A stretch of DNA of 39,687 nucleotides from the NCBI GenBank assembly GCA_029269125.1, contig JARHXX010000033.1, forward strand, positions 1 through 39,687, given 5' to 3'. The position numbers were made by a program, and so were the translations under genes. Shown here in pieces: positions 6,421-14,069 of this stretch. The notes under the pieces are model-generated. The model made no database searches, was not told the DNA's origin, and worked only from the letters and a program-made list of their open reading frames with translations. Each line of letters opens with the position of its first letter. The stretch's first letter is position 1. Origin of the DNA: Kiritimatiellaeota bacterium B1221 (lineage in GTDB: Bacteria; Verrucomicrobiota; Kiritimatiellia; SS1-B-03-39; UBA6053).

Positions 6421-7104
6421 CTAAGGGTTAGACCCCAGGGTCGTCAAGATCCAAAGCGCAGCCATGACGGACAAACCGCAGAGCAGCGCAATGGGAATCG
6501 CCAATGCCACCCCCACTTTCAACCAATACCCGAAACCCAGATCCAAAAGCCCGACCGACTCCATTTCATCATCCTCCCGATCACTGGTCCAGTCCAGCGA
6601 ATCCAATCGGGCCAAACCCTTTTTAAATTCCATGCGTACCCCCTTCACCACATCCGCCGACTGACTCAATTCCGCATCAAAGTCTTCTTCACTCCAGCCG
6701 CCATCCACCAATGCCTGCAATTGGGACTCCAAGCGGGAAAACAGTTTGCGGCTGTTGCCATACAAGTCCTGAAGCTGCGCAACCCGGACCTCCTCTTTAT
6801 CGAGTAACAATAAACACTGATGAATCCTTCGCGCCAAATCTTGCTTTTCCTCCACATACCGCTCTTGCCGCAGCCGTAAGCTCTCTAACGACTGCTTTCG
6901 CTTCAACAGATTTTCCTGTTGCTGCTGCAAAGAATGCAGTTCCCGGGCCGTGTCCGCGACTTCTTCTTCCAAATGTTCCCGCTGCCGCTGCATTTGACCC
7001 AGTTTCTCACGGGTCTGATGCTCCTCGGCCTGAAAGTCCGGCCGCGGCACCCGCGGAGACTGCAGATCCACATCCATAAAGTCTGTTCGCCGTTCATTAT
7101 TCAT
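6421..7104 (-). CDS. Coiled-coil protein with C-terminal membrane helix
   Basis: 227-aa protein not assigned to a family. Residues about 25-140 are a long Gln/Glu/Leu-rich coiled coil. A short acidic linker follows (TSDREDDEME, about 172-181), then one hydrophobic segment (about 193-222) near the C-terminus. It lacks a signal peptide, so the coiled coil is probably cytoplasmic and tail-anchored, like the product of the next gene. Its start overlaps the end of the LysM lipoprotein gene by 8 bp, indicating translational coupling. Two consecutive tail-anchored proteins between a LysM lipoprotein and murB suggest a membrane-associated assembly. Confidence 0.75.
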   Translation of the reverse strand: MNNERRTDFMDVDLQSPRVPRPDFQAEEHQTREKLGQMQRQREHLEEEVADTARELHSLQQQQENLLKRKQSLESLRLRQERYVEEKQDLARRIHQCLLLLDKEEVRVAQLQDLYGNSRKLFSRLESQLQALVDGGWSEEDFDAELSQSADVVKGVRMEFKKGLARLDSLDWTSDREDDEMESVGLLDLGFGYWLKVGVALAIPIALLCGLSVMAALWILTTLGSNP

Positions 7105-7876
7105 GGGGAATCACCAATTCGGTTCCAAGTTTCAGTGCATTTTGATTCGGAATTTTCGCCCGGTTTGCCTCATAAATTTTCCGCCACTGGGAGGCTTCCC
7201 CATACATTTTCTGCGAAATGCGACTCAAGGTATCCCCACGTTTCACGGTATAAATTCTTTCCGAAGGCGTCACCTCTTCCTCCTGAACCACAGGCGGAGC
7301 GGCTTGACCGGATTCCAAACGGCGAATCTGCGCCAACAGCTGAAGTTTCTCTTCGGCCCAGGCCGGAGGCGGACGGTTTCCGCCTCCACCTGTTTGCTGA
7401 CGGAGTTGCTGTAAATGGACTTCCGCCTCGGCCTGTTTTTGTTGAGCCTCCGCAAGCTTTGCCTGTAATTCCTGTATCGACGCCCCCTCGCTTCCGGGTA
7501 TTACAGGTGAATTTGAAGACACATAGCTGGCGGCCAAACGACGCAACGCCGAATCCACCACCTGCTCCAGCATCTCCACCCGTTTACTGTCCGGACGCAT
7601 CTCCATATACTGTTGGAAATGATACAGGGCTTTCACCGGCTCATTATTTGACTGGTACAACAGTCCCAACTGCACATGGGTCAGAGCATAATCCGGATGA
7701 TCAAACCAAAACTTCAACAAAACCTCTTCCGCCCCTTCCGGATCCTGCACCCGAACCAGATCCCGGGCCTCCACCAGTTTCGGATGATCTTTTTCAGTTT
7801 CATCCGACCCCTGATACCGGTTGCATCCCGTAAGCATGAAAAGAAATGTGAGTAAAAATAGAATCAGAGCGCGCAT
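7097..7876 (-). CDS. LysM-domain lipoprotein with TPR-like region
   Basis: 259-aa predicted lipoprotein. A hydrophobic signal (1-14) is followed by the lipobox LTGC (15-18, C18 lipidated). Residues about 30-115 look like TPR helices (AEEVLLKFWFDHPDYALTH, KALYHFQQYMEMRPDS). A Gln/Ala-rich coiled coil covers about 130-165, and a LysM domain covers about 208-257 (YTVKRGDTLSRISQKMYG to LGTELVIP). LysM binds peptidoglycan, so the protein should link the outer membrane to the wall. It is the first gene of the minus-strand operon that continues to murB. Lgt, encoded at 30097, would lipidate it. Confidence 0.88.
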   Translation of the reverse strand: MRALILFLLTFLFMLTGCNRYQGSDETEKDHPKLVEARDLVRVQDPEGAEEVLLKFWFDHPDYALTHVQLGLLYQSNNEPVKALYHFQQYMEMRPDSKRVEMLEQVVDSALRRLAASYVSSNSPVIPGSEGASIQELQAKLAEAQQKQAEAEVHLQQLRQQTGGGGNRPPPAWAEEKLQLLAQIRRLESGQAAPPVVQEEEVTPSERIYTVKRGDTLSRISQKMYGEASQWRKIYEANRAKIPNQNALKLGTELVIPHE

Positions 7877-7993
7877 GAGCTTCCAATACCCCGCCCCCCC
7901 ATTTCCCGCAAGGCAAAAACCTTTTCAGAAAAATGCGGACCGGAACATTTATGACACCCATGCAACCCGTTACCCGGATGTGTGATGCGAAAA

Positions 7994-8848
7994 TTATCCC
8001 AAGCCGTTTAAAAGCTGCAACAAATCCGTCACCACCCAATCAGGCTTGATGCCGCCCACCAACGCATCCCCTTCCCTTAACCGAAGAGAACGCCTGTCCC
8101 CCGCAAACAAGGCCGTTTTCATCCCCACCTTTGCCGCCGGAGCGATGTCGTTTCGCATATCATTTCCCACATACAGACAGTCCTGGGCGGAAAGATGGGG
8201 AAAGCTCTCCAAAATCTTTTCATAAAGCCGAACAGAGGGTTTGGCTTCTTTCCCCACCCAGGACCACACACAGTGTTTGTTCTCAAAGCCAAAATCACTC
8301 ACCGTCCGCCCGGTCAACGCGGGAAAAAGACAGGGTGTGAAAATTTGGGCATTGCTGACAATCCCCAATTCCTTTCCCGAAGCTTTTAACCCATTCAAAC
8401 AGGCTTCCAGACCCGGCATGGGCCACACCGGATTTAATCGGCATTCCACATCAATAGCCAACTGGGAAACATTCACCTGCACCTGCGCTTCCCGGCGCCA
8501 TTGCTCCCAAATATCCAGGATCCGGATTTCCGGAAATTCAATGCCACGACCCCGGGTTTGCTCATGATCCAACTTTATCAGTTCATAAAATCGGGCCAGT
8601 GCATCCTCCGCCAATTCCTCCGGGAGCTCAACCCCCTGCTCTTTAAGCGATTCAGACAGCGCCTCGACTTTAGGATTTGCCGTACTCACCCCAATATCTC
8701 CCGACCCACTCATAAAGCAGGTTCCGTAAATATCAAAGAACACGGCCTGAATACCAGAAAGCTTCGACAACCCCGCCTCAATCTCACAAGGCCTGGGTTC
8801 AAAAGGACGGCTCAGCCTTCGGATGCGGTCTGTAAATAAATCATCCAT
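7994..8848 (-). CDS. HAD-superfamily hydrolase in the glycosyl-glycerate locus
   Basis: 284-aa HAD-like hydrolase. Motif I is FFDIYGTC with nucleophile D39, motif II is the Ser in GIVSNAQ, motif III Lys is in KPSVRLYEKIL, and motif IV is VGNDMRNDIAPA. A helical cap lies between motifs I and II. The residue two after the nucleophile is Tyr41 rather than the Asp that acts as acid/base in most HAD phosphatases; DxY is seen in haloacid-dehalogenase-type members. It is the last gene of the operon with gpgS and a GT4 gene, 2 bp after the latter. By context it may remove phosphate from a glycosyl-3-phosphoglycerate, but the motif leaves this uncertain. No terminator was found in 7877-7993. Confidence 0.8.
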   Translation of the reverse strand: MDDLFTDRIRRLSRPFEPRPCEIEAGLSKLSGIQAVFFDIYGTCFMSGSGDIGVSTANPKVEALSESLKEQGVELPEELAEDALARFYELIKLDHEQTRGRGIEFPEIRILDIWEQWRREAQVQVNVSQLAIDVECRLNPVWPMPGLEACLNGLKASGKELGIVSNAQIFTPCLFPALTGRTVSDFGFENKHCVWSWVGKEAKPSVRLYEKILESFPHLSAQDCLYVGNDMRNDIAPAAKVGMKTALFAGDRRSLRLREGDALVGGIKPDWVVTDLLQLLNGLG

Positions 8849-8850
8849 AT

Positions 8851-10230
8851 TTAAATCCTCAGCAAAGAAAGGGTTTTCAGGTCGGTAAAAGCATCACGAA
8901 CCCGGGCGGCATCCGCAAACTCACAGGGCGAAACATCCTGAATTTTGCCATACAGAACCTGCAGGCGCTCCAGGGAGGCCTCTTCATTATACACCCGGGA
9001 AACCGTTTGAGCATTTCGCTCCACAGCCGCGGAAGAGACACTCAGAAAATCATCTGCCGACAGCTTCCCCCGGGAAAGCCGCTGAATAATTTTCATTTGC
9101 GCAATTTCATCTAAACGCCCAAAGTCCAGCTTTCCAGCTTGCACCCAGGCGGATTGTAATTGCGCCTCACCACATTGCTGATGAAGTCCCATATGTTGCC
9201 GCCAACGATTCACCGCAACCAAAGCCCGCTCCCAAAATGTATCGTCCAGATCTTCTACAGAAACCGGCAAGTGCGCGTACAAGTGATCCAACTCCACACC
9301 ATCCGCCTTAAAACCCGCGGTAATTTCAGGAAGGTCCCGCCCCACTACCGGACGCTGCACCGCATAGGGTTCTAAAAAACTCATGCCAAAACCCTCTCCC
9401 ACGCTGGTGGTCATACAAACATCACTTTCGGACACCACCTCTTGGAATGAAGCCCCCGACATGCCCACACCCCAACCCACGGAGATCCCTACCGCGTGGG
9501 CAAAATCCACCCAGCGGTCAAACAGAAGTTTCTCTTTCGGATTCTCCGGCACCAGTGAAGTCGCAAATTCCAGATCCCCGGCACAAACTTTCGCCCAATA
9601 CAAAAACTCCCCTACATTTTTTCGGCGAATCGCCCGGGTCAAATACAACACCCGGCGCGCAGTCGGTTGAGGCGGGCGGACTTCCATATCCATCGAAATG
9701 GGATTGGGCAACACCACCACCTGATCAGCCGGCACCCCCGCAGAGATCAACACCCCGCGATCCCGCTCCTGCAATACCGCATACACCACGTGCGCGCCCA
9801 TCGGATACAACCCGCGGGTTTGATCCGGCAGAGTGTCCCGCAAACATTTCAAATTCGCGGGGCGCCCATCTTCTGCAAAATCATGGATCTGCAATATCAA
9901 CGGCAGCCCGGCTTCCGCCAAACGACGAACTGTTTCCGTCACCACCGGATTTTTGCCCAGGGAGTGATTGTGGATATGCCAGAGATCTCCGTCCTGATGC
10001 ACCGCCAGCATTTTGCGGGTCAACTCTTCACAGTCAGGTTCCGCATAATCCTCTCGATATCCCAGTTCCGGGAACACCTGTACGGCAACCCCTTCAGGTA
10101 TCGCGTCCGCCCCCGGTTCCCCCGTCCAAATTTCCACCTCCTCACCCGCATTCCGCAGAATACGTGCCTGGGAGTACATAACCCGGGTAACTCCGCCGCG
10201 GCGAAGATGATGATGGAGAATCCGAATCAC
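8851..10230 (-). CDS. GT4-type glycosyltransferase (GT-B fold)
   Basis: 459-aa cytoplasmic glycosyltransferase. The N-terminal Rossmann domain starts MIRILHHHLRRGGVTRVM, with HIHNHSLGKNP and LILQIHDFAEDG in the acceptor domain. The C-terminal nucleotide-sugar domain carries YLTRAIRRKN (196-205) and the EGFGMSFLE motif (279-287), the E-x7-E signature of GT4 retaining enzymes. A C-terminal extension of about 100 residues follows. It overlaps gpgS by 4 bp, so both act together. The likely role is to add a hexose, possibly mannose, to glucosyl-3-phosphoglycerate or to a later intermediate; the donor cannot be read from the sequence. It differs clearly from the divergent GT4 at 12588. Confidence 0.85.
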   Translation of the reverse strand: MIRILHHHLRRGGVTRVMYSQARILRNAGEEVEIWTGEPGADAIPEGVAVQVFPELGYREDYAEPDCEELTRKMLAVHQDGDLWHIHNHSLGKNPVVTETVRRLAEAGLPLILQIHDFAEDGRPANLKCLRDTLPDQTRGLYPMGAHVVYAVLQERDRGVLISAGVPADQVVVLPNPISMDMEVRPPQPTARRVLYLTRAIRRKNVGEFLYWAKVCAGDLEFATSLVPENPKEKLLFDRWVDFAHAVGISVGWGVGMSGASFQEVVSESDVCMTTSVGEGFGMSFLEPYAVQRPVVGRDLPEITAGFKADGVELDHLYAHLPVSVEDLDDTFWERALVAVNRWRQHMGLHQQCGEAQLQSAWVQAGKLDFGRLDEIAQMKIIQRLSRGKLSADDFLSVSSAAVERNAQTVSRVYNEEASLERLQVLYGKIQDVSPCEFADAARVRDAFTDLKTLSLLRI

Positions 10231-11198
10231 GAGTGAAATTTTTCCTGGTAGCTTTTGATCGTTTTCATCGGAGGACGCTCCTCCTCAATAATGGTGAATT
10301 CCTGCTGTTCAATTTGTTCACCATTCACTTGGAACTGACGCAGGATATGCGCCATCTCCGATTTCACATTTACCATATCCAATTGTTCGCACCGGTTGAT
10401 AAAAGCCTGCAAAATGCCGAAAGCCATTTTTCCCAAATCGCGGGTGGCCTGATTCCGGTGGACACGTTTATCCAAATCCGTTTGCGCAAATGCTTCCAAA
10501 CCCCAGCGGGTATACACATCAATTAAATGCGAGATTTCCACCCCGTATCCAATCGGGAATGCGATCTCTTCCAGCACTTGACGACGTACCGCATACTCCC
10601 CGGAAAGAGGCTGCATCAATGCGGTCAATTCAGGAAAAAACATTGAAAACAGCGGACGGGTCAAGATCTCCGTCACCCGTCCTCCACCGGAGGGCCGGAT
10701 TCCCTGGGAAAAAGCCAGGGGACGGTCATAGAAAGCTTTCACATAATGGGTCTCCGGTTTATAAATCAACGGTGCCACCAGCCCGGTCACAAAGCGGGGA
10801 TGAATATTGGTGATGTCCGCGTCTACATACACAATGATGTCTCCATTCAATTGATGAATGGCTTTCCACAAGTTTTCGCCTTTACCACGTTTGAACCCTT
10901 CCTCCGGCAAAATATCTCCGGAGAAATACGTGTCAGCCCCATAGTTCGAGGCCACTTCCAGCGTCTTGTCTGTCGATCCGGAATCCACCACCGCGATTTC
11001 ATCAATCAGCGGATACCGGCTCATCAACTCAGACCGGAAGATCACAATTTCTTTGCCGATGGTCTTTTCTTCATTCAGGGTGGGAATACACAAAGAGATT
11101 TTTAAATTCTGTTTTTCTTTATCGGCCACCAATTGACGGACATCCCAAAATTCTGAATGATGAAAGGTATTGCTCTCTAACCATTGATCGATTTTCAT
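10227..11198 (-). CDS. gpgS: Glucosyl-3-phosphoglycerate synthase
   Basis: 323-aa GT-A enzyme of the GT81 family, which transfers glucose from NDP-glucose to 3-phosphoglycerate, the first step to glucosylglycerate-type solutes. Seen motifs: SLCIPTLNEEKTIG (35-48), VDSGSTDKT (71-79), GKGENLWKA (106-114), the metal-binding DAD (126-128) in VYVDADITN, the acceptor loop PSGGGRVTEILTRPL, LSGEYAVRR, GYGVEISHL and RVHRNQ with H247. These match the GpgS pattern rather than generic GT2. It overlaps the M20-like gene upstream and the GT4 gene downstream by 4 bp each, so translation is coupled. No dedicated mannosyl-3-phosphoglycerate synthase is visible. Confidence 0.85.
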   Translation of the reverse strand: MKIDQWLESNTFHHSEFWDVRQLVADKEKQNLKISLCIPTLNEEKTIGKEIVIFRSELMSRYPLIDEIAVVDSGSTDKTLEVASNYGADTYFSGDILPEEGFKRGKGENLWKAIHQLNGDIIVYVDADITNIHPRFVTGLVAPLIYKPETHYVKAFYDRPLAFSQGIRPSGGGRVTEILTRPLFSMFFPELTALMQPLSGEYAVRRQVLEEIAFPIGYGVEISHLIDVYTRWGLEAFAQTDLDKRVHRNQATRDLGKMAFGILQAFINRCEQLDMVNVKSEMAHILRQFQVNGEQIEQQEFTIIEEERPPMKTIKSYQEKFHS

Positions 11199-12349
11199 GA
11201 TAATTCTCCTTCTACATTCAAAGTCTGAAGCACGCCCAGGATCTGGGTAATGCCTTTAAAGATCAGATCCACTTCCATTTCCTCATCAAGGGTATTAATT
11301 TCATGTCCATTGCTGATCCCCAAGGTGATCGCGGGGATGTCATGGGAAATGAAGGCCGCCAGTTCCGACATACTCGGACCGATCTTCGGTTCAACCGCTA
11401 AATTTTCCAGCACCTTCTGACTCGACTGAACCAGGGGGTGAGAGAAATCCAAACCGCCGTGACTCCGGTGCGCAATCTTGTTGAGCGCTATATTCACCCC
11501 GCTCCGGGCACGCACTTCTTCAATAATCTGGCTGATCCGTTTTTCGATCATCTCCACCACATCATCCGATTCACTTCGCACCTCAAACCTGAGAGACGCT
11601 TTGCGGGCCAATTCGTGAAAACTGTTTCCACTGTGTAAACTTCCAAACACCACCGAGGTCTGCGGACGGGATGGACGGGGAATTTCCAAAATACGATTGA
11701 TGATGTCATTCATGTGCACAATGGCCCCCATCACCCCGAACCGCGAAAAGTCATATTCATCCGGAACCTCCACTTCAATCTCCCCGCGCATCATCGCCAG
11801 CGAAGTGTAATTCAATCGACCCAGTGGCGCCCCTTCAATACAGATGGCCTGATCCGGCAGCTGCTCCAGATGGTCCAACAGAAAACGAATGCCCCCCAGG
11901 TTCCCCCGGCCCAAACTCCGGGACACTCCGCAAAACCAAAGGTTAACATTTATGGGAATTTCCAGCAATTGAATCAGGTGAGGCAGACTCGCCAACACTG
12001 CGGCTCCCAGACTGTTGTCACCGATCCCGATGCCTTTCACCCGATCACTCCCCAAAGAAAGCGCATGCGAATCTTTGTCAGAAAAAACCGTATCCAAATG
12101 AGCGACCAATGCAACCGTAGGTGCACCCTCCGGTCCGGGTAAATACCCTAAACCATTGTTGACCTCATCATCACTGATGTAATCCAGGCCCGCTTCCCGG
12201 AACCGGTCTAAAAGGAAACGTACCCGATCTTGTTCGTGAAATGTAGGGGCCGGTGTTTCTGACATCATGACCAAGTTCGCCAGTAAAATATCCTGACAAG
12301 CTCTTACACGTTGCTCCAGTTCCTGTATGGTTTCTTTCTTATTTATCAT
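11195..12349 (-). CDS. M20-family metallohydrolase homologue with altered active site
   Basis: 384-aa protein with the M20/ArgE/DapE fold. Metal-binding HLD (H84, D86) and D111 in GIGIGDNSLGAA are present, as are a candidate E172 and H349 in the C-terminal GHEINTLDEEMEV; the dimerisation domain covers about 190-295. However, the usual catalytic and ligand Glu pair (EExG) is absent: the corresponding loop reads GVSRSLGRG (141-149). It may be inactive, use a different chemistry or serve another role. It is the first gene of the operon with gpgS, overlapping it by 4 bp. Start ATG 12349 is preceded by AGGAG at a long spacing of 10 nt. Peptidase function should not be assumed. Confidence 0.78.
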   Translation of the reverse strand: MINKKETIQELEQRVRACQDILLANLVMMSETPAPTFHEQDRVRFLLDRFREAGLDYISDDEVNNGLGYLPGPEGAPTVALVAHLDTVFSDKDSHALSLGSDRVKGIGIGDNSLGAAVLASLPHLIQLLEIPINVNLWFCGVSRSLGRGNLGGIRFLLDHLEQLPDQAICIEGAPLGRLNYTSLAMMRGEIEVEVPDEYDFSRFGVMGAIVHMNDIINRILEIPRPSRPQTSVVFGSLHSGNSFHELARKASLRFEVRSESDDVVEMIEKRISQIIEEVRARSGVNIALNKIAHRSHGGLDFSHPLVQSSQKVLENLAVEPKIGPSMSELAAFISHDIPAITLGISNGHEINTLDEEMEVDLIFKGITQILGVLQTLNVEGELS

Positions 12350-12587
12350 AGGGTTTTTTCTCCTGAGACAAAAAACCTACGGCTCCTTGGCTTGTCTGTC
12401 ATGGGAATATTCAGAAATTTACAAAGATATTTACAAACAACTACATTATAGTCTTATTTGCAATATCCAGTACATATTTGTACGACAAAGAAGTCAAATG
12501 GAAATTGAACAAGCCTAGTCATTGGCATTTTTACAGACCTGGTTTACAAAAGGGAAAACAGCATTCACCCTTCAGGAGTCCATACAC
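12350..12587 (+). promoter_or_regulatory. Divergent intergenic region of the solute locus
   Basis: AT-rich 238-bp region between the gpgS operon and the divergent GT4 gene; it must hold promoters in both directions. For the plus strand a weak TTTACA, 18-bp spacer, TACATT pair is visible around 12418-12447. A short palindrome GTACA-tatt-TGTAC lies near 12472-12485 and could be an operator. AGGAG at 12574-12578 is the ribosome binding site for ATG 12588. No riboswitch was recognised. Confidence 0.3.
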
Positions 12588-13844
12588 ATGTCCTTAAATA
12601 TTGGTTTTATCTCTACACGTTTCAGCGGTACAGACGGCGTTTCACTGGAAAGTGCAAAGTGGGCGGAAATACTTTGGGAGTCCGGACATGTCTCTCACTG
12701 GTATGCGGGAGAGCTGGATCGAAACCCGGGTTTCAGCATGTTGGTGCCGGAAGCTTTTTTCGGTCATGAAGAAAACGAATGGATCAATAAACGTATTTGG
12801 GGTCAGACCCAAAGAGACCCTGAAGTGAGCCAGCGCATTCACAAACTGGCCGGATATTTAAAAAGCACCATTTACGAATACGTCGAAAAATTCAGTATCG
12901 ATATTTTGATTCCGGAAAATGCACTCACCATCCCCATGCATCTCCCCTTGGGAATCGCCATCACTGAATTTTTAGCTGAAACCCAAATGCCCTGTATTGC
13001 GCATCATCACGACTTCTCCTGGGAACGCATTCGCTTCTCCATTAATGCGGTCACCGACTACCTGGAATTCGCTTTTCCTCCCCGGCTCCCCAACATCATT
13101 CATACCGTGATCAATCAGGCCGCCCAGGAACAACTCTGCTGGCGGCGCGGGGTGACATCCATTTTGACACCCAACGTGATCGACTTCAAAAATCCACCGC
13201 CCCCCATTGATGACTACGCCATGGATGTGCGGGAAAACCTGGGCCTTGCCGAAGATGACATCTTTATCCTTCAACCCACCCGTATCGTGCCCCGCAAAGG
13301 AATCGAACACGCCATTAAACTGGTGGAAATGCTGGACGATCCCAAATGCAAACTGGTCATCTCCCATTCCGCCGGTGATGAGGGGTTTGAATACGTCAAT
13401 ATGCTCCACGAACTCGCCCACGAATCGAATGTGGATTTACGTATCGTCGCCGACCAGGTCGACGATCTGCGGGGAACCACCGACCAGGGTGAAAAAATTT
13501 ACACCCTCTGGGATCTATATCCCCATGCCGATTTTGTCACCTATCCCAGTCTCTACGAAGGCTTTGGCAACGCGCTGCTGGAAGCCATCTACTTCAAAAA
13601 ACCCGTACTCATCAACCGCTACGACATTTTCGCCCGGGATATTGAACCCAAAGGTTTTCACTTCCCCATGATGGAGGGATACGTCCGCCGTTCGCTGGTC
13701 AAGCAGGTCAAAGAACTTCTTGAAGACAAGGAACTTCGGGACAGCCAGTGCGAACATAACTATATCACCGCCCAAAAATTCTTCAGTTACGAAGTGCTGC
13801 GTCGAAAACTCAACGCGATCATCGCCAATCTGATTGTGGAGTAA
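12588..13844 (+). CDS. GT4-type glycosyltransferase, divergent partner of gpgS
   Basis: 418-aa GT-B glycosyltransferase. The N-terminus MSLNIGFISTRFSGTDGVSLE is followed by an acceptor domain with IAHHHDFSWERIRF (137-150). The donor domain carries PTRIVPRKGIEHAI (230-243) and the E-x7-E motif EGFGNALLE (324-332). I chose ATG 12588 because an AGGAG lies 9 nt upstream and the family N-terminus begins here; an upstream TTG at 12522 gives 22 unsupported residues. It resembles the glycosyltransferases I associate with mannosylglucosyl-3-phosphoglycerate synthesis, but this is from memory and not certain. With the operon on the other strand it probably completes the solute pathway. A palindromic element follows 9 bp after the stop. 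Confidence 0.85.
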   Translation: MSLNIGFISTRFSGTDGVSLESAKWAEILWESGHVSHWYAGELDRNPGFSMLVPEAFFGHEENEWINKRIWGQTQRDPEVSQRIHKLAGYLKSTIYEYVEKFSIDILIPENALTIPMHLPLGIAITEFLAETQMPCIAHHHDFSWERIRFSINAVTDYLEFAFPPRLPNIIHTVINQAAQEQLCWRRGVTSILTPNVIDFKNPPPPIDDYAMDVRENLGLAEDDIFILQPTRIVPRKGIEHAIKLVEMLDDPKCKLVISHSAGDEGFEYVNMLHELAHESNVDLRIVADQVDDLRGTTDQGEKIYTLWDLYPHADFVTYPSLYEGFGNALLEAIYFKKPVLINRYDIFARDIEPKGFHFPMMEGYVRRSLVKQVKELLEDKELRDSQCEHNYITAQKFFSYEVLRRKLNAIIANLIVE

Positions 13845-13853
13845 AACAACTTT

Positions 13854-13988
13854 AACTTCCCAGTTCCTCGTTTACGAGGGTTGCGGGCGAAGCTTTAGCG
13901 AGACGGGTTGCGTTGCGGAACCCGGGATCTTCGTTACCCTGCGCATAAATGCTTCGGGTGAACCCTCGTAAACGGGGAACGGGAAAGT
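13854..13988. repeat. Palindromic repeat element, copy A
   Basis: 135-bp element with long imperfect outer arms. AACTTCCCAGTTCC then TCGTTTACGAGGGTT (13854-13882) pairs with AACCCTCGTAAACGGGG and on to GGGAAAGT (about 13960-13988). Inside are CGAAGC, GCTTTAGC and GCGGAACCCGGG (13915-13926). The first half shares AACTTCCCAGTTCC and GCGGAACCCGGG blocks with the element at the window's end at nearly the same spacing (73 against 69 bp). It lies between converging genes and may also end transcription of the GT4 gene. Confidence 0.65.
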
Positions 13989-14007
13989 CATCCATTCGCC
14001 ATCCCCC

Positions 14008-14040
14008 AAAAAGAAAAGCCCCGCAGCGAACTGCGGGGCT
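14008..14040 (-). terminator. Rho-independent terminator of groEL
   Basis: A perfect 10-bp stem AGCCCCGCAG / CTGCGGGGCT (14017-14026, 14031-14040) with a 4-nt loop. On the minus strand it is followed by a T-rich tract with one interrupting C. It lies 30 bp after the groEL stop and ends the chaperone operon. Confidence 0.85.
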
Positions 14041-14069
14041 TCTCAGGGTTAGGTCGGATGACCGGATGA

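Noticed and set aside
6919..7833. 304-codon plus-strand frame opposite the LysM and coiled-coil genes
   Set aside because: Pro/His-rich translation without family features; the opposite strand has clear lipoprotein, LysM and coiled-coil signals.
9447..10181. 244-codon plus-strand frame opposite the GT4 gene
   Set aside because: Low-complexity Pro-rich shadow of a well-supported glycosyltransferase.
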